Shown here piece by piece: positions 34,353 through 43,219 of a stretch of DNA of 64,000 bases (its first letter is position 1; each line of letters starts with the position of its first letter). The notes beneath the pieces were generated by a model. The model was not told the DNA's origin. It was given only the letters and a program-made list of their open reading frames with translations, and did not search any database. The position numbers and the translations under genes are program-made. Source of the stretch: Fibrobacterota bacterium (lineage in GTDB: Bacteria; Fibrobacterota; Chitinivibrionia; Chitinivibrionales; Chitinispirillaceae); the NCBI GenBank assembly GCA_023436145.1, contig JAEZKP010000084.1:62001-126000 (forward strand). The letters run 5' to 3'.

Positions 34353-36662
34353 TTATCCTAAGCCAAAGAGGTCCTGTTGACCAGAGATGATGTTATCAAA
34401 GCTGCTACCCGTAAATTCCAGAATAGAATCTGCAACCGGTTTGAGTTGGCAATCAATATAATGGTCATAGTCAATGGGAGAAGTAAGATTCTCCAGGGGT
34501 TGGGGACCGTTGGAAGTGATATAATATTTTATTATGTGTTTGGGAGTTTTTAACAGGCGGGCAGCCTGTGCGTGTGGTGGAATATTAACCGTATACTCAT
34601 TGAGATTTTTTCGCAACCGCTTCTTATAAATAAGTTGATTGTCAAAAGTTCCCTGTTTCACTTTATTTACTATGTCGATGATATATTCAAAAACCGGTTG
34701 TCCGGAAAAGACCCGTCTTAACAGTTCATTCTGAAACTCCTTAGCCAGATCGGTCCAGTCTGAGCGTGCAGATTCCATCCCCTTGAAGATCAGTTTCATC
34801 TCACCATTTTCTATAATACTTCCGCAATAATGCTTTTTGCTTCCATAAGAACCACCCCTCACCGATGGCATCAGAAAGTGACGGAAATGGGTCTGAAATT
34901 CCAGATTCAGTGCAGATGTAACCTCAAAAGTATCTTTTAGATGTTCGGCTAACCATTTGGTCAGATGTTCTGATAGTGTTAGTCCAATGCTTGCTGCCTG
35001 GTTTTCTTTTCCAGAGCCCAACAGGACAAAAAGAGAATCTGTGTCTCCGTAGATGACCCGGTAACCGGTCGTTGACTCGATATGGCGTATTGTTTCTTTG
35101 AGAATATACTGACCGGTTCTGGTTATGGTGGTTGCCAGCTCAGAGGAGAAAAACCGACATCCTTGAGCTCCCAGTACTCCATAGAAGCTGTTCATTAGAA
35201 TTTTTATAGCTTGGGAAAGATATGGGTTATTTTCTTTTTTAGCTTTGGAGCGGGCTTGAAGTAATTGTTCGATGATTTCTGGTAAAATAGAGATTTTTCT
35301 GGAAAATGAGGTGCCCTCCGGAGTTTTGATTCTATCATCTGACTGGATTTTGTAACCCAGGGGATCGATTTTAAAGGTGAGTATGATAGATGGATAAAGG
35401 CTTCTGAAATCAAAAACCAGAACATTGTCATAAATCCCAGGAACCGGTTCCAGTACATAGCCGCCGGGTAGAGGATGAGAGGGCAGGGGTATGTCTGCAG
35501 CATTGGTAGCCACAAATCCATGCCGGTGCAATCTTGGAAGGTAGAGATGGTCGAATGCTGCTACACTTCCACCCGTTCTGTCAAGAAGAAGGCCTGAACG
35601 TTTTGATTTTTCAACTGCATTGGGAAGAATACCTGCCTTATTGAAGATTTCCAGGGTCAGTTTTGCATCTTGTAAGTTGTATTGGGCCAGTGATAGTTTA
35701 TCTTCTCTGAACAGGCGGTTAATTTCTGAGATTTTTTCCTCACCGCTTTTCTCTATAAGCTTTACCTTATTAAGCATGGCAGAAGCTACAAAATTCAAAG
35801 AATATTCTTCAAAAGTGAAAAAGTTGGCTCTGAGCATGGTGGGTACATCCATGACTACTCTTCCGGGAATTCGCACCAGCAGGTCGGTTCCTGAGTGGTT
35901 TTGAACTATTTTTGATCCATTGTCTCTACCTGGGGCAAAAGGGATGTTTAGTGCGATGCATCGCTTCTGAATCATCTGAAGATCAAAATTGATAACGTTC
36001 CAGCCGATTAAAATATCCGGATTCTGTTTATGAATGTGCTGGAAAAAATTCTGGATTACCTCCTTTTCGTTGGGACAGAAAAATACTGAACCGGTCGAGG
36101 TCTCATTGCCTTCAATAAAAACTGCATCGGTTTTTCCACTGCAGGCGATGCTGTAAATCTGTCCGCTTTCTGTGTTGGTTTCGATATCAAATGACAATAC
36201 CTGCAACGATGGATTCATGTCACAGCCCCGGATATGAGGATTGTAAAGTAAAATTGTACCATTCCGGGTTGTTACTTCTCCGGTGGCTTCAAAACCTCCT
36301 GCCACAAATCTTTCCATCAGGTAGCGCTCCACTGGATTGACATCTGATTCGTAAAGAATTGTACCGGTTTTGGCCAGTTGCTCTTTTGCATGCAGAAAAC
36401 CGGAAAATGTATTGAAATAAAGACAGTCAACAGCTGTTCCATCCAGGGCTTTAAAAGGAAGTACTTTTCGTTCAGCTGCTTTTATAGTAAGATTTAGGTC
36501 TGTATTGCGAGGTACGAAAAACATCGGGCGGAAGTTATCGATCAGGATTCTGACTGGAACCTGGTTTTCGGTTACCGCATACAGTGTAATTTCAAAACGG
36601 TTTCGAGAGTCACGGCTGAGATAATTTAAAAGAAAGCAGCGAAGAGTTTCTGAATTAGGCAT
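34353..36662 (-). CDS. polB: DNA polymerase II, family B
   Basis: The 769-residue polymerase has 3'-5' exonuclease motifs (S-F-D-I-E-T with D159 and E161; G-W-N-V-I-N-F-D; Y-N-L-Q-D-A) and family B polymerase motifs A (D-F-R-S-L-Y-P-S-I), B (K-I-L-M-N-S-F-Y-G) and C (Y-G-D-T-D-S). Length and the D-P-x-G-Y segment after motif A match Escherichia coli Pol II, which bypasses lesions and restarts replication. It is a single gene, convergent with the methyltransferase gene; no LexA box was recognised upstream. Confidence 0.93.
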   Translation of the reverse strand: MPNSETLRCFLLNYLSRDSRNRFEITLYAVTENQVPVRILIDNFRPMFFVPRNTDLNLTIKAAERKVLPFKALDGTAVDCLYFNTFSGFLHAKEQLAKTGTILYESDVNPVERYLMERFVAGGFEATGEVTTRNGTILLYNPHIRGCDMNPSLQVLSFDIETNTESGQIYSIACSGKTDAVFIEGNETSTGSVFFCPNEKEVIQNFFQHIHKQNPDILIGWNVINFDLQMIQKRCIALNIPFAPGRDNGSKIVQNHSGTDLLVRIPGRVVMDVPTMLRANFFTFEEYSLNFVASAMLNKVKLIEKSGEEKISEINRLFREDKLSLAQYNLQDAKLTLEIFNKAGILPNAVEKSKRSGLLLDRTGGSVAAFDHLYLPRLHRHGFVATNAADIPLPSHPLPGGYVLEPVPGIYDNVLVFDFRSLYPSIILTFKIDPLGYKIQSDDRIKTPEGTSFSRKISILPEIIEQLLQARSKAKKENNPYLSQAIKILMNSFYGVLGAQGCRFFSSELATTITRTGQYILKETIRHIESTTGYRVIYGDTDSLFVLLGSGKENQAASIGLTLSEHLTKWLAEHLKDTFEVTSALNLEFQTHFRHFLMPSVRGGSYGSKKHYCGSIIENGEMKLIFKGMESARSDWTDLAKEFQNELLRRVFSGQPVFEYIIDIVNKVKQGTFDNQLIYKKRLRKNLNEYTVNIPPHAQAARLLKTPKHIIKYYITSNGPQPLENLTSPIDYDHYIDCQLKPVADSILEFTGSSFDNIISGQQDLFGLG

Positions 36663-36736
36663 GTTTTAAAATACCATTTTATTTGTTTCGGTTCCAAATA
36701 ACAATATTCTTGTCTGAACAGGAGGCATTAGAATAG

Positions 36737-36753
36737 TTGGCACTAATATTGAG
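36737..36753 (+). promoter_or_regulatory. Imperfect sigma-54 promoter-like site
   Basis: TTGGCAC at 36737-36743 and TTGAG at 36749-36753 have sigma-54 spacing, but the -12 element has GA where the nearly invariant GC is expected. It lies about 107 bases before the next gene. Confidence 0.25.
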
Positions 36754-36859
36754 TTTAGATTTGGCTTCGGCTAAAAAAATCTGTCTCTTTTATGATTGCT
36801 GAAATCATTTTATAAATTAACGATTTATCCCAGCAAGACACTTTTTACCAGGAGGATCT

Positions 36860-37204
36860 ATGGATAATATGTGGGAGAAGCTGAAAAAGGGAGTTCGCGA
36901 GGGCGCAGCCCTTTCAATGGAAAAGATCGAGGAGTATACAAAGCTAGGAAAACTGAAAGTTGAGGAAATGGCCACCAAGCGCAAAATTGAGCGTAATTAT
37001 GGTGATATTGGAGAACGGGTGTTCGATCTGTTCGAGGATAATAAAGGGGCAGATATAGCTCAGGATTTGACAATTAAAAAAGCTGTGGAAAATATTGCTG
37101 CTTTACGTGAAGAGCTTCTGGAGATTGCCAAAAAAATAAAAGAGGTGGGAGAAAATTCCAGGAGTTCAAAAACAGACGATGATAGCGAGATTAATGGTAT
37201 TTAA
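36860..37204 (+). CDS. Small charged helical protein, function unknown
   Basis: The 114-residue protein is highly charged and almost entirely helical in appearance, with a likely coiled coil at about 75-100 (A-A-L-R-E-E-L-L-E-I-A-K-K-I). A conserved-looking middle block has K-R-K-I-E-R-N-Y-G-D-I-G-E-R-V-F-D-L-F. There is no signal peptide. CAGGAGGA lies eight bases before the ATG, so translation should be strong. I do not recognise a named family. Confidence 0.7.
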   Translation: MDNMWEKLKKGVREGAALSMEKIEEYTKLGKLKVEEMATKRKIERNYGDIGERVFDLFEDNKGADIAQDLTIKKAVENIAALREELLEIAKKIKEVGENSRSSKTDDDSEINGI

Positions 37205-37212
37205 GTCCCACG

Positions 37213-37326
37213 CTTCGGCTCCGCTCAGAAACAACACAGAGCTGTAGTTTATTTACTGAGAGACCAGGTTTAGCCGAAGTGTTATTCCTGGGTCATCTCT
37301 TCGATAGCTTCGGAGCTTTTCCAGGA
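37213..37326 (+). other. Nested inverted repeats, possible structured RNA element
   Basis: Between two genes CTTCGGCT (37213-37220) can pair with AGCCGAAG (37272-37279), enclosing CTCAG (37224-37228) with CTGAG (37256-37260). Next, TCCTGG (37286-37291) can pair with CCAGGA (37321-37326) around an AGCT-TCGG-AGCT hairpin. The arrangement suggests an RNA fold or a terminator pair; no known riboswitch is recognised. Confidence 0.35.
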
Positions 37327-37400
37327 TTTATGAGGCTTTGATGGCAGGGCAAATCTGTTATTGTTTGTTTTTGAGAACATAAAGAAGTAGATTCAATAGG

Positions 37401-38249
37401 ATGAAGAAAAGAACTATTCTTGTAGTACCGCCACGGGGAGTGCCTGTGAAGATGATCAGGATCCGTCTTTCTGTGGCAATAGGCTTATTAGCCATTATCT
37501 CTGTAGGTTTTTTAGGGTATTTTATTCCATTCAACAATTTTACCTTGAATGTGGTGGAGACCAACCAGAAAAAAAACTTAACAGAGCAGAATAATGCTCT
37601 GTTAAGAAAAATTATTTCCACACTCAGATTGCTCAACAATCTAAAAGATCAGGTGGCTCGACTGGAGGCAAAGCAGAAAGTAGCTGCTCAATTCAGTGGC
37701 ATGGGTGAGGAGACTACAGACATCAAGCATCGAATTGACTTTCAGAAGATGAGCACAGATGAACTGCTGCAGTTTGTTGAAAACCGTGAAGCACTCTTTG
37801 AATCTTTCTATGATAAAATCGATGGCGATTATCTTTTGGAAAATATCCCTGTTATCTACCCTGTGAAAGATTCATTTGTGGTTTCCCGTGGTTACGGTTT
37901 AGCTTTAGATCCTTTTACATCCAAGAAAAAATGGCATGCAGGTATTGATCTTGTTGCTGAAGAAGGTACACCAGTGATTGCTACTGCCTCAGGGGTGGTA
38001 AGTCGTCTGGAGAACCACCCCATCTGGGGGGTGAGGATTACTGTTGAACATAGGAGCGGATTTCAGACAGTTTATGCTCATCTGGGGCAGGCTCTTATAA
38101 ACAAAGGAAAAACTGTCAAAAAGGGTCAGGTAATTGGAAAAATGGGCTTATCAGGTTTAAGTACAGGGATACATCTTCATTATGAATTGATTCATAAGGG
38201 TGTTCATGTAAATCCCCGCAGTGTCATGTTTCCTTCTCTTCTGAAGTAA
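37401..38249 (+). CDS. M23 family metallopeptidase, membrane-anchored
   Basis: The 282-residue protein has a basic N-terminus, one membrane helix at about 22-44, a coiled coil at about 55-95 and a C-terminal LytM/M23 domain. Zinc ligands are visible: His179 and Asp183 in H-A-G-I-D, and H258-x-H260 in H-L-H-Y-E-L. Such proteins cleave peptidoglycan cross-bridges or, when degenerate, activate amidases; here the ligands are complete, so activity is likely. It is a single gene facing the convergent kinase. Confidence 0.9.
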   Translation: MKKRTILVVPPRGVPVKMIRIRLSVAIGLLAIISVGFLGYFIPFNNFTLNVVETNQKKNLTEQNNALLRKIISTLRLLNNLKDQVARLEAKQKVAAQFSGMGEETTDIKHRIDFQKMSTDELLQFVENREALFESFYDKIDGDYLLENIPVIYPVKDSFVVSRGYGLALDPFTSKKKWHAGIDLVAEEGTPVIATASGVVSRLENHPIWGVRITVEHRSGFQTVYAHLGQALINKGKTVKKGQVIGKMGLSGLSTGIHLHYELIHKGVHVNPRSVMFPSLLK

Positions 38250-38316
38250 ATTACAATTGTCCAAAAAAAGCAGATCTGCTGGTAGATCAAAATTGAGAAG
38301 AAAATGTACCCGGTAT

Positions 38317-39417
38317 TTATCTTACCATTAAAAAAACGATTGCTGCTGTGATCGCTAGTAGTGCTCCACCTGAATAAATCAGTAGTTTAATGGGAATCTT
38401 TTTCTGGGGTTTCCATACTGGAATGCTCAACGGATTGGTCATGTAACGGTAAATAAGGTCCTGAGGGGCTCTATCGGAGATTTTTCGAAGAATTGCAAAA
38501 AGTTCATGCCCGAAATCTGCAATACTGTTAAAGCGTTCGTGAGGTTCAAGAGCGATGCTATTATCGATACAGTTTATCAGTTCTCTGGGAAATGGTAAAT
38601 CGTAGGTATCTAATGGTTTATATTGTCCTTTGGTTTTTTTCTGAACCAGTTCGGTAAGGGTTTTTTGTGGAAAACAGCGGGCACCGCAAAGCATTTCATA
38701 AAGAACTGTGCCCAGTGAGAAGATATCACTTCGGTGGTCAAGTGTTTTACCGTTAAGTTGTTCAGGACTGAGGTATACCAGCGTTCCCATGATTTTAGCG
38801 CCAACAGTATGCAAGCTTACTTCGCTGGGGCGCGCGATGCCAAAATCCATCAGTTTTACTATTCCATCTTTGGAAATGACAATATTGTCGGGTTTGATAT
38901 CTCTATGTATCAATCCGTGGTAGACCTTGCCGTAGAGGGTATAATCTTTAGTGTGGGCATAATGCAAGGCCTGACAAACAAAGTAGCCTACAGAAAGGGC
39001 GACTGCTAATGGAAGGCGGCTGCTCTGTGCCAGGAGATTTCGGATGGAGACACCATCCACATATTCCATTTCTAGAAATGGAATCTGCTGATCGATATGA
39101 CCAATGTTATGAATTTCCACGATGTTGGGGTGATGCAGGTCAGCCATGATTTTGGCCTCAGTGAGAAATCTCTCACGGGCCTCTTTATCGGAATATTTTT
39201 TAAGGACTTTTACCGCCCGTATAACCTCCAGACCTTCGTGCCAGACTTTGTAAACAGTTGCACTGCCACCTTCACCTATTAATAACTGAACTTTACTGGG
39301 ACCAATCTTATCCCCTGGAGCAGGCATCGGAATGTCCTGTTGTTTGTAAGGGTTCTGGATTTGATCACTTAGTTTCATGTGGCGCATTTCTGGGTTCTCT
39401 GGTTGGAGGTTGCTCAT
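38317..39417 (-). CDS. Membrane-bound Ser/Thr protein kinase (Hanks type)
   Basis: The 366-residue kinase has a complete catalytic domain: Gly-rich loop G-E-G-G-S-A-T-V (48-55), ATP-binding Lys70, H-R-D-I-K-P-D-N at 171-178, D-F-G at 191-193 and the activation-segment end L-S-P-E-Q-L. A single membrane helix closes the protein at about 343-365, with almost no periplasmic part, so sensing by an external domain is unlikely. Its targets are unknown. The start at 39417 is favoured; Met11 or Met14 are alternatives. Confidence 0.92.
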   Translation of the reverse strand: MSNLQPENPEMRHMKLSDQIQNPYKQQDIPMPAPGDKIGPSKVQLLIGEGGSATVYKVWHEGLEVIRAVKVLKKYSDKEARERFLTEAKIMADLHHPNIVEIHNIGHIDQQIPFLEMEYVDGVSIRNLLAQSSRLPLAVALSVGYFVCQALHYAHTKDYTLYGKVYHGLIHRDIKPDNIVISKDGIVKLMDFGIARPSEVSLHTVGAKIMGTLVYLSPEQLNGKTLDHRSDIFSLGTVLYEMLCGARCFPQKTLTELVQKKTKGQYKPLDTYDLPFPRELINCIDNSIALEPHERFNSIADFGHELFAILRKISDRAPQDLIYRYMTNPLSIPVWKPQKKIPIKLLIYSGGALLAITAAIVFLMVR

Positions 39418-39544
39418 ATACCCGTTTACCCCGGTTAAAGAAATGTTCTATATTTAATGGTCTGGTTATCAGTTAAAGTATGCAGCATATATCGATAGGC
39501 TGTTTTAAGATAATCATCCTTATAAAATATTTATTGTACCACCA

Positions 39545-40591
39545 ATGGTGGATAGTTTAAAGATAATGATTGAAAAATATCCGAAAAAGATTTTAATAAT
39601 CCGGTTCTCATCGATGGGCGATGTGATCCTGGTATCTGCTCTTTTTTCAGCAATAAAAAAACATAATTTAGATTCAGAGATCACCTTTGTTACCGATCCG
39701 CAGTATATAGAATTTTTCAGAGATGACCCCAGACTTGGCAGAGTTTACGGAATGCCTAAAAAAATGGGAATAATTGATACTGCACTGTCGGAAAATAAAT
39801 GGGATCTGGTAATTGATTTGCAAAGGAATAGCAGAAGTAAAACATTTCTGGGACTGGTAAAACATAAAGGAAAGGTAAGTATCTTTCGTAAACCATATCT
39901 GAAAAGGATTTTGAGGCTCATTATCAGGACGAGTAGTTATTCTGAAAAAGATATGGTGATATATCGGTATCTTGAAGCAGCCGGAATCAGATATGATATT
40001 TCCAGGCCGGAAACTTCTCGATTATTTTTCAAATCATCAATATTACCTGATCATATTCAAAAGACAATATATACAGGTGGAATAGTCAGACCGGTAATTG
40101 CGTTGATACCATTTGCTGCATGGAAGAATAAGGAGTGGCCTGAAGAAAGATTTGTAAATGTAGGGAAATATTTTCTTGTTAAAGGGTGGGATGTGTGCAT
40201 TATGGGAGGGCCTCAGGAGAAGCAGAAGGCTGAGGATATGGCAGAGAAAACCGGCCACCGTTGTGTCTCTCTGGCAGGGAAACTTACCTTATATGAGTGT
40301 GGTTGCTTTTTAAAAAAGTGTTCTCTGGCTCTGGGAAACGATACCGGATTGTCTCATCTTGCGCGTTCTTGTGGCGTGAGGACTGGTATTATTTATGGGC
40401 CTACAACCCGTCATTGGGGTTTTTATCCTCAAGGGGAGCCTCCGTTTAAGATCTTTGAACACCCGTGGTTTTGTCGTCCTTGTCATGCGCATGGGGGTAA
40501 TGTTTGTTTATTAAACAGAGCATGTATGAAAAGTATCAGTTCTGATCAGGTGATTAAAGGTCTGATGGATTTAGTGATTGCATCGGATTAA
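39545..40591 (+). CDS. Glycosyltransferase family 9 (heptosyltransferase-like)
   Basis: The 348-residue enzyme is of the ADP-heptose:LPS type. The N-terminus has I-L-I-I-R-F-S-S-M-G-D-V-I-L and the C-terminal nucleotide-sugar domain has L-A-L-G-N-D-T-G-L-S-H-L-A and G-P-T. It would add a heptose or related sugar to lipopolysaccharide core at the inner face of the cytoplasmic membrane. An alternative ATG lies seven codons downstream, closer to the family start. The end of this gene contains a candidate promoter for the ilv leader. Confidence 0.88.
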   Translation: MVDSLKIMIEKYPKKILIIRFSSMGDVILVSALFSAIKKHNLDSEITFVTDPQYIEFFRDDPRLGRVYGMPKKMGIIDTALSENKWDLVIDLQRNSRSKTFLGLVKHKGKVSIFRKPYLKRILRLIIRTSSYSEKDMVIYRYLEAAGIRYDISRPETSRLFFKSSILPDHIQKTIYTGGIVRPVIALIPFAAWKNKEWPEERFVNVGKYFLVKGWDVCIMGGPQEKQKAEDMAEKTGHRCVSLAGKLTLYECGCFLKKCSLALGNDTGLSHLARSCGVRTGIIYGPTTRHWGFYPQGEPPFKIFEHPWFCRPCHAHGGNVCLLNRACMKSISSDQVIKGLMDLVIASD

Positions 40592-40606
40592 GTGAAAGAA
40601 TATAGA
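40578..40606 (+). promoter_or_regulatory. Candidate sigma-70 promoter for ilv leader
   Basis: TTGCAT (40578-40583) and TATAGA (40601-40606), 17 bases apart, lie at the end of the glycosyltransferase gene, about 40 bases upstream of the leader ORF. A weaker alternative is TTGCTT-17-TACATT at 40611-40639. Both are modest matches. Confidence 0.35.
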
Positions 40607-40646
40607 TTTCTTGCTTTTTCTCGTGAAAAAACTTACATTAAAAGCC

Positions 40647-40751
40647 ATGTACACAAAAAAGCTGGCATCTTCAATTAATACAGGAACCGTTCTCGCCGGG
40701 ATCAGGGGTGTCATTATTATTGGACCGGGACAAAAGGAAACGGGTTCATAG
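40647..40751 (+). CDS. ilv leader peptide, 34 residues
   Basis: An ATG ORF of 34 codons ends in TAG at 40749-40751. Nine codons are for branched-chain residues: Leu6, Ile10, Val15, Leu16, Ile19 and the run Val22-Ile23-Ile24-Ile25. The last codons before the stop (30-33) form the segment that can pair with the terminator stem. No good ribosome binding site precedes the ATG; an in-frame GTG at 40623 would add eight codons. It is not expected to be a functional protein but a sensor of charged tRNA levels for the ilvB operon. Confidence 0.75.
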   Translation: MYTKKLASSINTGTVLAGIRGVIIIGPGQKETGS

Positions 40752-40809
40752 AATCAGATGAAAGTAAAGATTTTTAGGCCCGTTTCCTTCGAAGGAAACG
40801 GGCCTTTTT
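40734..40809 (+). promoter_or_regulatory. Transcription attenuator of the ilvB operon
   Basis: Three segments are seen. A, AAGGAAACGGG at 40734-40744, lies in leader codons 30-33. B, CCCGTTTCCTT at 40779-40789, is complementary to A over 11 perfect bases. C, at 40791-40804, repeats A and pairs with B as a terminator. A:B and B:C are mutually exclusive. The last Ile codon ends 12 bases before A, so a ribosome stalled at Val22-Ile25 would leave A free (antitermination), while one reaching the TAG would cover A (termination). Confidence 0.8.
40777..40809 (+). terminator. Intrinsic terminator of the ilv attenuator
   Basis: A perfect 28-base palindrome (40777-40804), with 12-bp stem and 4-base loop, starts GGCCCGTTTCC and is followed directly by TTTTTG. 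It lies about 115 bases before ilvB. Confidence 0.9.
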
Positions 40810-40925
40810 GTGTTTTAAACTTACTTAATTCTTGATTGTTGGGGTAAAAGGTCGTATTTTAGACAGCTGTTTCGGTGTGATGTGGATTAAAAGTAAATGC
40901 ATCGGATAGATCAGGGAGGACAGAT

Positions 40926-42650
40926 TTGAAGATAACAGGCGCACAGATTATAATAGACGCTTTAAAAAAAGAAGGAGTCAGTGTTGTTTTCGGTTATCCA
41001 GGTGGAGTAGTCATCCCTATTTTTGATGTTTTGTATGATACCAAAGAAATAACTTTCGTTTTGACAAGACACGAGCAGGCTGCTGCTCACGCTGCAGACG
41101 GGTATGCGCGGGCTACCGGTAAAGTTGGAGTGTGTCTGGCTACTTCAGGGCCTGGTGCGACCAACATAATGACAGGAATTGCCACTGCTTACCTTGATTC
41201 CATACCGATGGTTGCTATAACCGGGCAAGTCTCGACTTCTCTTTTGGGTACAGATGCCTTTCAGGAGGCTGATGTAGTGGGGATCAGCCGCCCTATTACC
41301 AAGCATAACTTTTTAGTCAAGTCGATAGACGAACTGCCGGTTATTATTAAACAGGCATTTCATATAGCAAGCACCGGAAGACCCGGACCTGTACTGGTTG
41401 ATATACCTGTTGATGTGTCCAGAGCGATTACAGAAAATTATTGTTATCCTGAGGCTGTATCAATACGCAGCTATAAACCAAACACAAACGGTCATTTCCG
41501 TCAGATACAGAAGGCTGCTGATGCAATTGCAAAAGCAAAGAGACCAGTAATTTTTGCCGGTGGTGGAGTGATTCATTCTGGTGCTTACAGTGAGCTTCAG
41601 GAGTTGGCTGAGCGTACCAATATTCCGGTAACCACATCACTGATGGGGTTGGGATGTTTTCCAGGTACTCATCCTCTTTTTATCGGAATGCCTGGAATGC
41701 ATGGGGCAAAGGCGGCTAACTTTGCAATTCAGGAATGTGATCTGATCATTTCTATAGGTGCACGTTTTGATGACCGGGTAACCGGATATGTGGCGAAGTT
41801 TGCTCCTGAGGCAGCTATTATTCACATGGATATAGACCCGGCGGCAATCTCCAAAATAATAAAGGTGGATATTCCGGTAGTAGGCGATGCCAAAAAAATA
41901 TTGATCGAACTAAATAAACTTATTCAGCCAAGAGTTGCAGATGCCTGGAATGAAAAAGTAATGAAATGGAAAGGAAAGAAACTATTTACCTATATCGATT
42001 CCAAGGAGATAATAAAGCCGCAGGCGGTCATAGAAGCTGTTTACAGGGAAACTAATGGGAATGCAATAATAGCCACTGAAGTCGGACAGCACCAGATGTG
42101 GACTGCTCAGTATTATCTATTTGACAAACCTAGAACACTGCTTACCTCAGGGGGCCTTGGTACCATGGGTTATGGCATGCCTGCTGCAATGGGTGCTGCT
42201 GCCGCTAATCCAGGTATACCAGTAATCGATATTGCAGGAGATGGTTCTATACAGATGAATATCCAGGAGCTTGCCACATTATCTCTGAATAATATTCCGG
42301 TAAAGATTGTTATTCTGAATAACTCTTATCTGGGCATGGTCAGACAGTGGCAGGAGCTTTTTCATAATAAACGATATAGTTCGACTTGCCTGCGGGGTGG
42401 TACTCTTTGTGTGCAATGTGTGGGCACTCAAAAATGCCAAAAACAATATGTGCCCGATTTTGTGGCGCTTGCAAAAAGTTATAACATTGCCGCTTTTCGA
42501 ACTGATAAACCGGATGAACTGTCGAAAATATTGAGAGAAGGCCTGGCGGTGAACGGACCTGCACTTATGGAGTTTATAGTTGCATCCGAGGAAAACGTGT
42601 TTCCCATGGTTCCGGCAGGAAAACCCCTTGATGAGATTCTGGAGGGATGA
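40926..42650 (+). CDS. ilvB: Acetolactate synthase large subunit
   Basis: The 574-residue thiamine-diphosphate enzyme makes acetolactate and acetohydroxybutyrate, the first common step to valine, leucine and isoleucine. It shows the catalytic Glu in R-H-E-Q-A-A-A-H, the F-Q-E-A-D-V-V-G-I-S-R-P block and the ThDP motif G-D-G-S-I-Q-M-N-x25-N-N. Near the C-terminus a cysteine-rich insert (C488, C495, C498, C503) replaces the usual short loop before V-P-D-F. The start is TTG with GGGAGGA upstream. It is the first gene after the attenuator; ilvN overlaps by four bases. Confidence 0.94.
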   Translation: MKITGAQIIIDALKKEGVSVVFGYPGGVVIPIFDVLYDTKEITFVLTRHEQAAAHAADGYARATGKVGVCLATSGPGATNIMTGIATAYLDSIPMVAITGQVSTSLLGTDAFQEADVVGISRPITKHNFLVKSIDELPVIIKQAFHIASTGRPGPVLVDIPVDVSRAITENYCYPEAVSIRSYKPNTNGHFRQIQKAADAIAKAKRPVIFAGGGVIHSGAYSELQELAERTNIPVTTSLMGLGCFPGTHPLFIGMPGMHGAKAANFAIQECDLIISIGARFDDRVTGYVAKFAPEAAIIHMDIDPAAISKIIKVDIPVVGDAKKILIELNKLIQPRVADAWNEKVMKWKGKKLFTYIDSKEIIKPQAVIEAVYRETNGNAIIATEVGQHQMWTAQYYLFDKPRTLLTSGGLGTMGYGMPAAMGAAAANPGIPVIDIAGDGSIQMNIQELATLSLNNIPVKIVILNNSYLGMVRQWQELFHNKRYSSTCLRGGTLCVQCVGTQKCQKQYVPDFVALAKSYNIAAFRTDKPDELSKILREGLAVNGPALMEFIVASEENVFPMVPAGKPLDEILEG

Positions 42651-43132
42651 TGAGTATACATACAATTTCTGTATTGGTGGAAAATAACAGTGGGACTCTT
42701 TCCAGGATCTCGGGATTGTTTTCCAGCAGGGGATATAATATTTCCAGTTTAACTGTTGCAGAAACTGATGATCCCACCGTTTCACGAATGACAATCGTTG
42801 TCGATGGAGAAGAGTCGATTCTGGAGCAGATTGTAAAACAGCTCAATCGCCTTATCGATGTGATAAAGGTAATTGACTTTGGGGGTGAACCGGTAGTGGA
42901 GAGGGAGATGGTGCTTGTGAGGATCGATTCCAATCATTCTAATCGTCACGAGATGGTAGGGTTGGGATCTATTTTCGGAGCCAGAATAGCGGCTGTTTCA
43001 CCTTCATCGATTACTTTTGAGATGATGGGTACCAAAAACGGAATAAATGATTTCATTACCATGATAAAACCTTATGGCATAAAAGAAATTGTACGCTCCG
43101 GTACAATTGCTATTGCACAAACCAGAAAATAG
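42647..43132 (+). CDS. ilvN: Acetolactate synthase small (regulatory) subunit
   Basis: The 161-residue protein has an N-terminal ACT domain (H-T-I-S-V-L-V-E-N-N-S-G-T-L-S-R-I, then F-S-S-R-G-Y-N-I-S-S-L-T-V) that binds valine for feedback inhibition, and the usual C-terminal domain. The ATG at 42647 overlaps the ilvB stop by four bases, with a second ATG directly following. It activates the IlvB catalytic subunit. Confidence 0.94.
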   Translation: MMSIHTISVLVENNSGTLSRISGLFSSRGYNISSLTVAETDDPTVSRMTIVVDGEESILEQIVKQLNRLIDVIKVIDFGGEPVVEREMVLVRIDSNHSNRHEMVGLGSIFGARIAAVSPSSITFEMMGTKNGINDFITMIKPYGIKEIVRSGTIAIAQTRK

Positions 43133-43219
43133 TCTGCGCTCAGGGGAGCTCTTGGCAGTGGTGAAGAAGAACTTTCCAGCGTTATAAATTTTTCACTTTT
43201 TTAGAAGGAGCCTGTAAAA

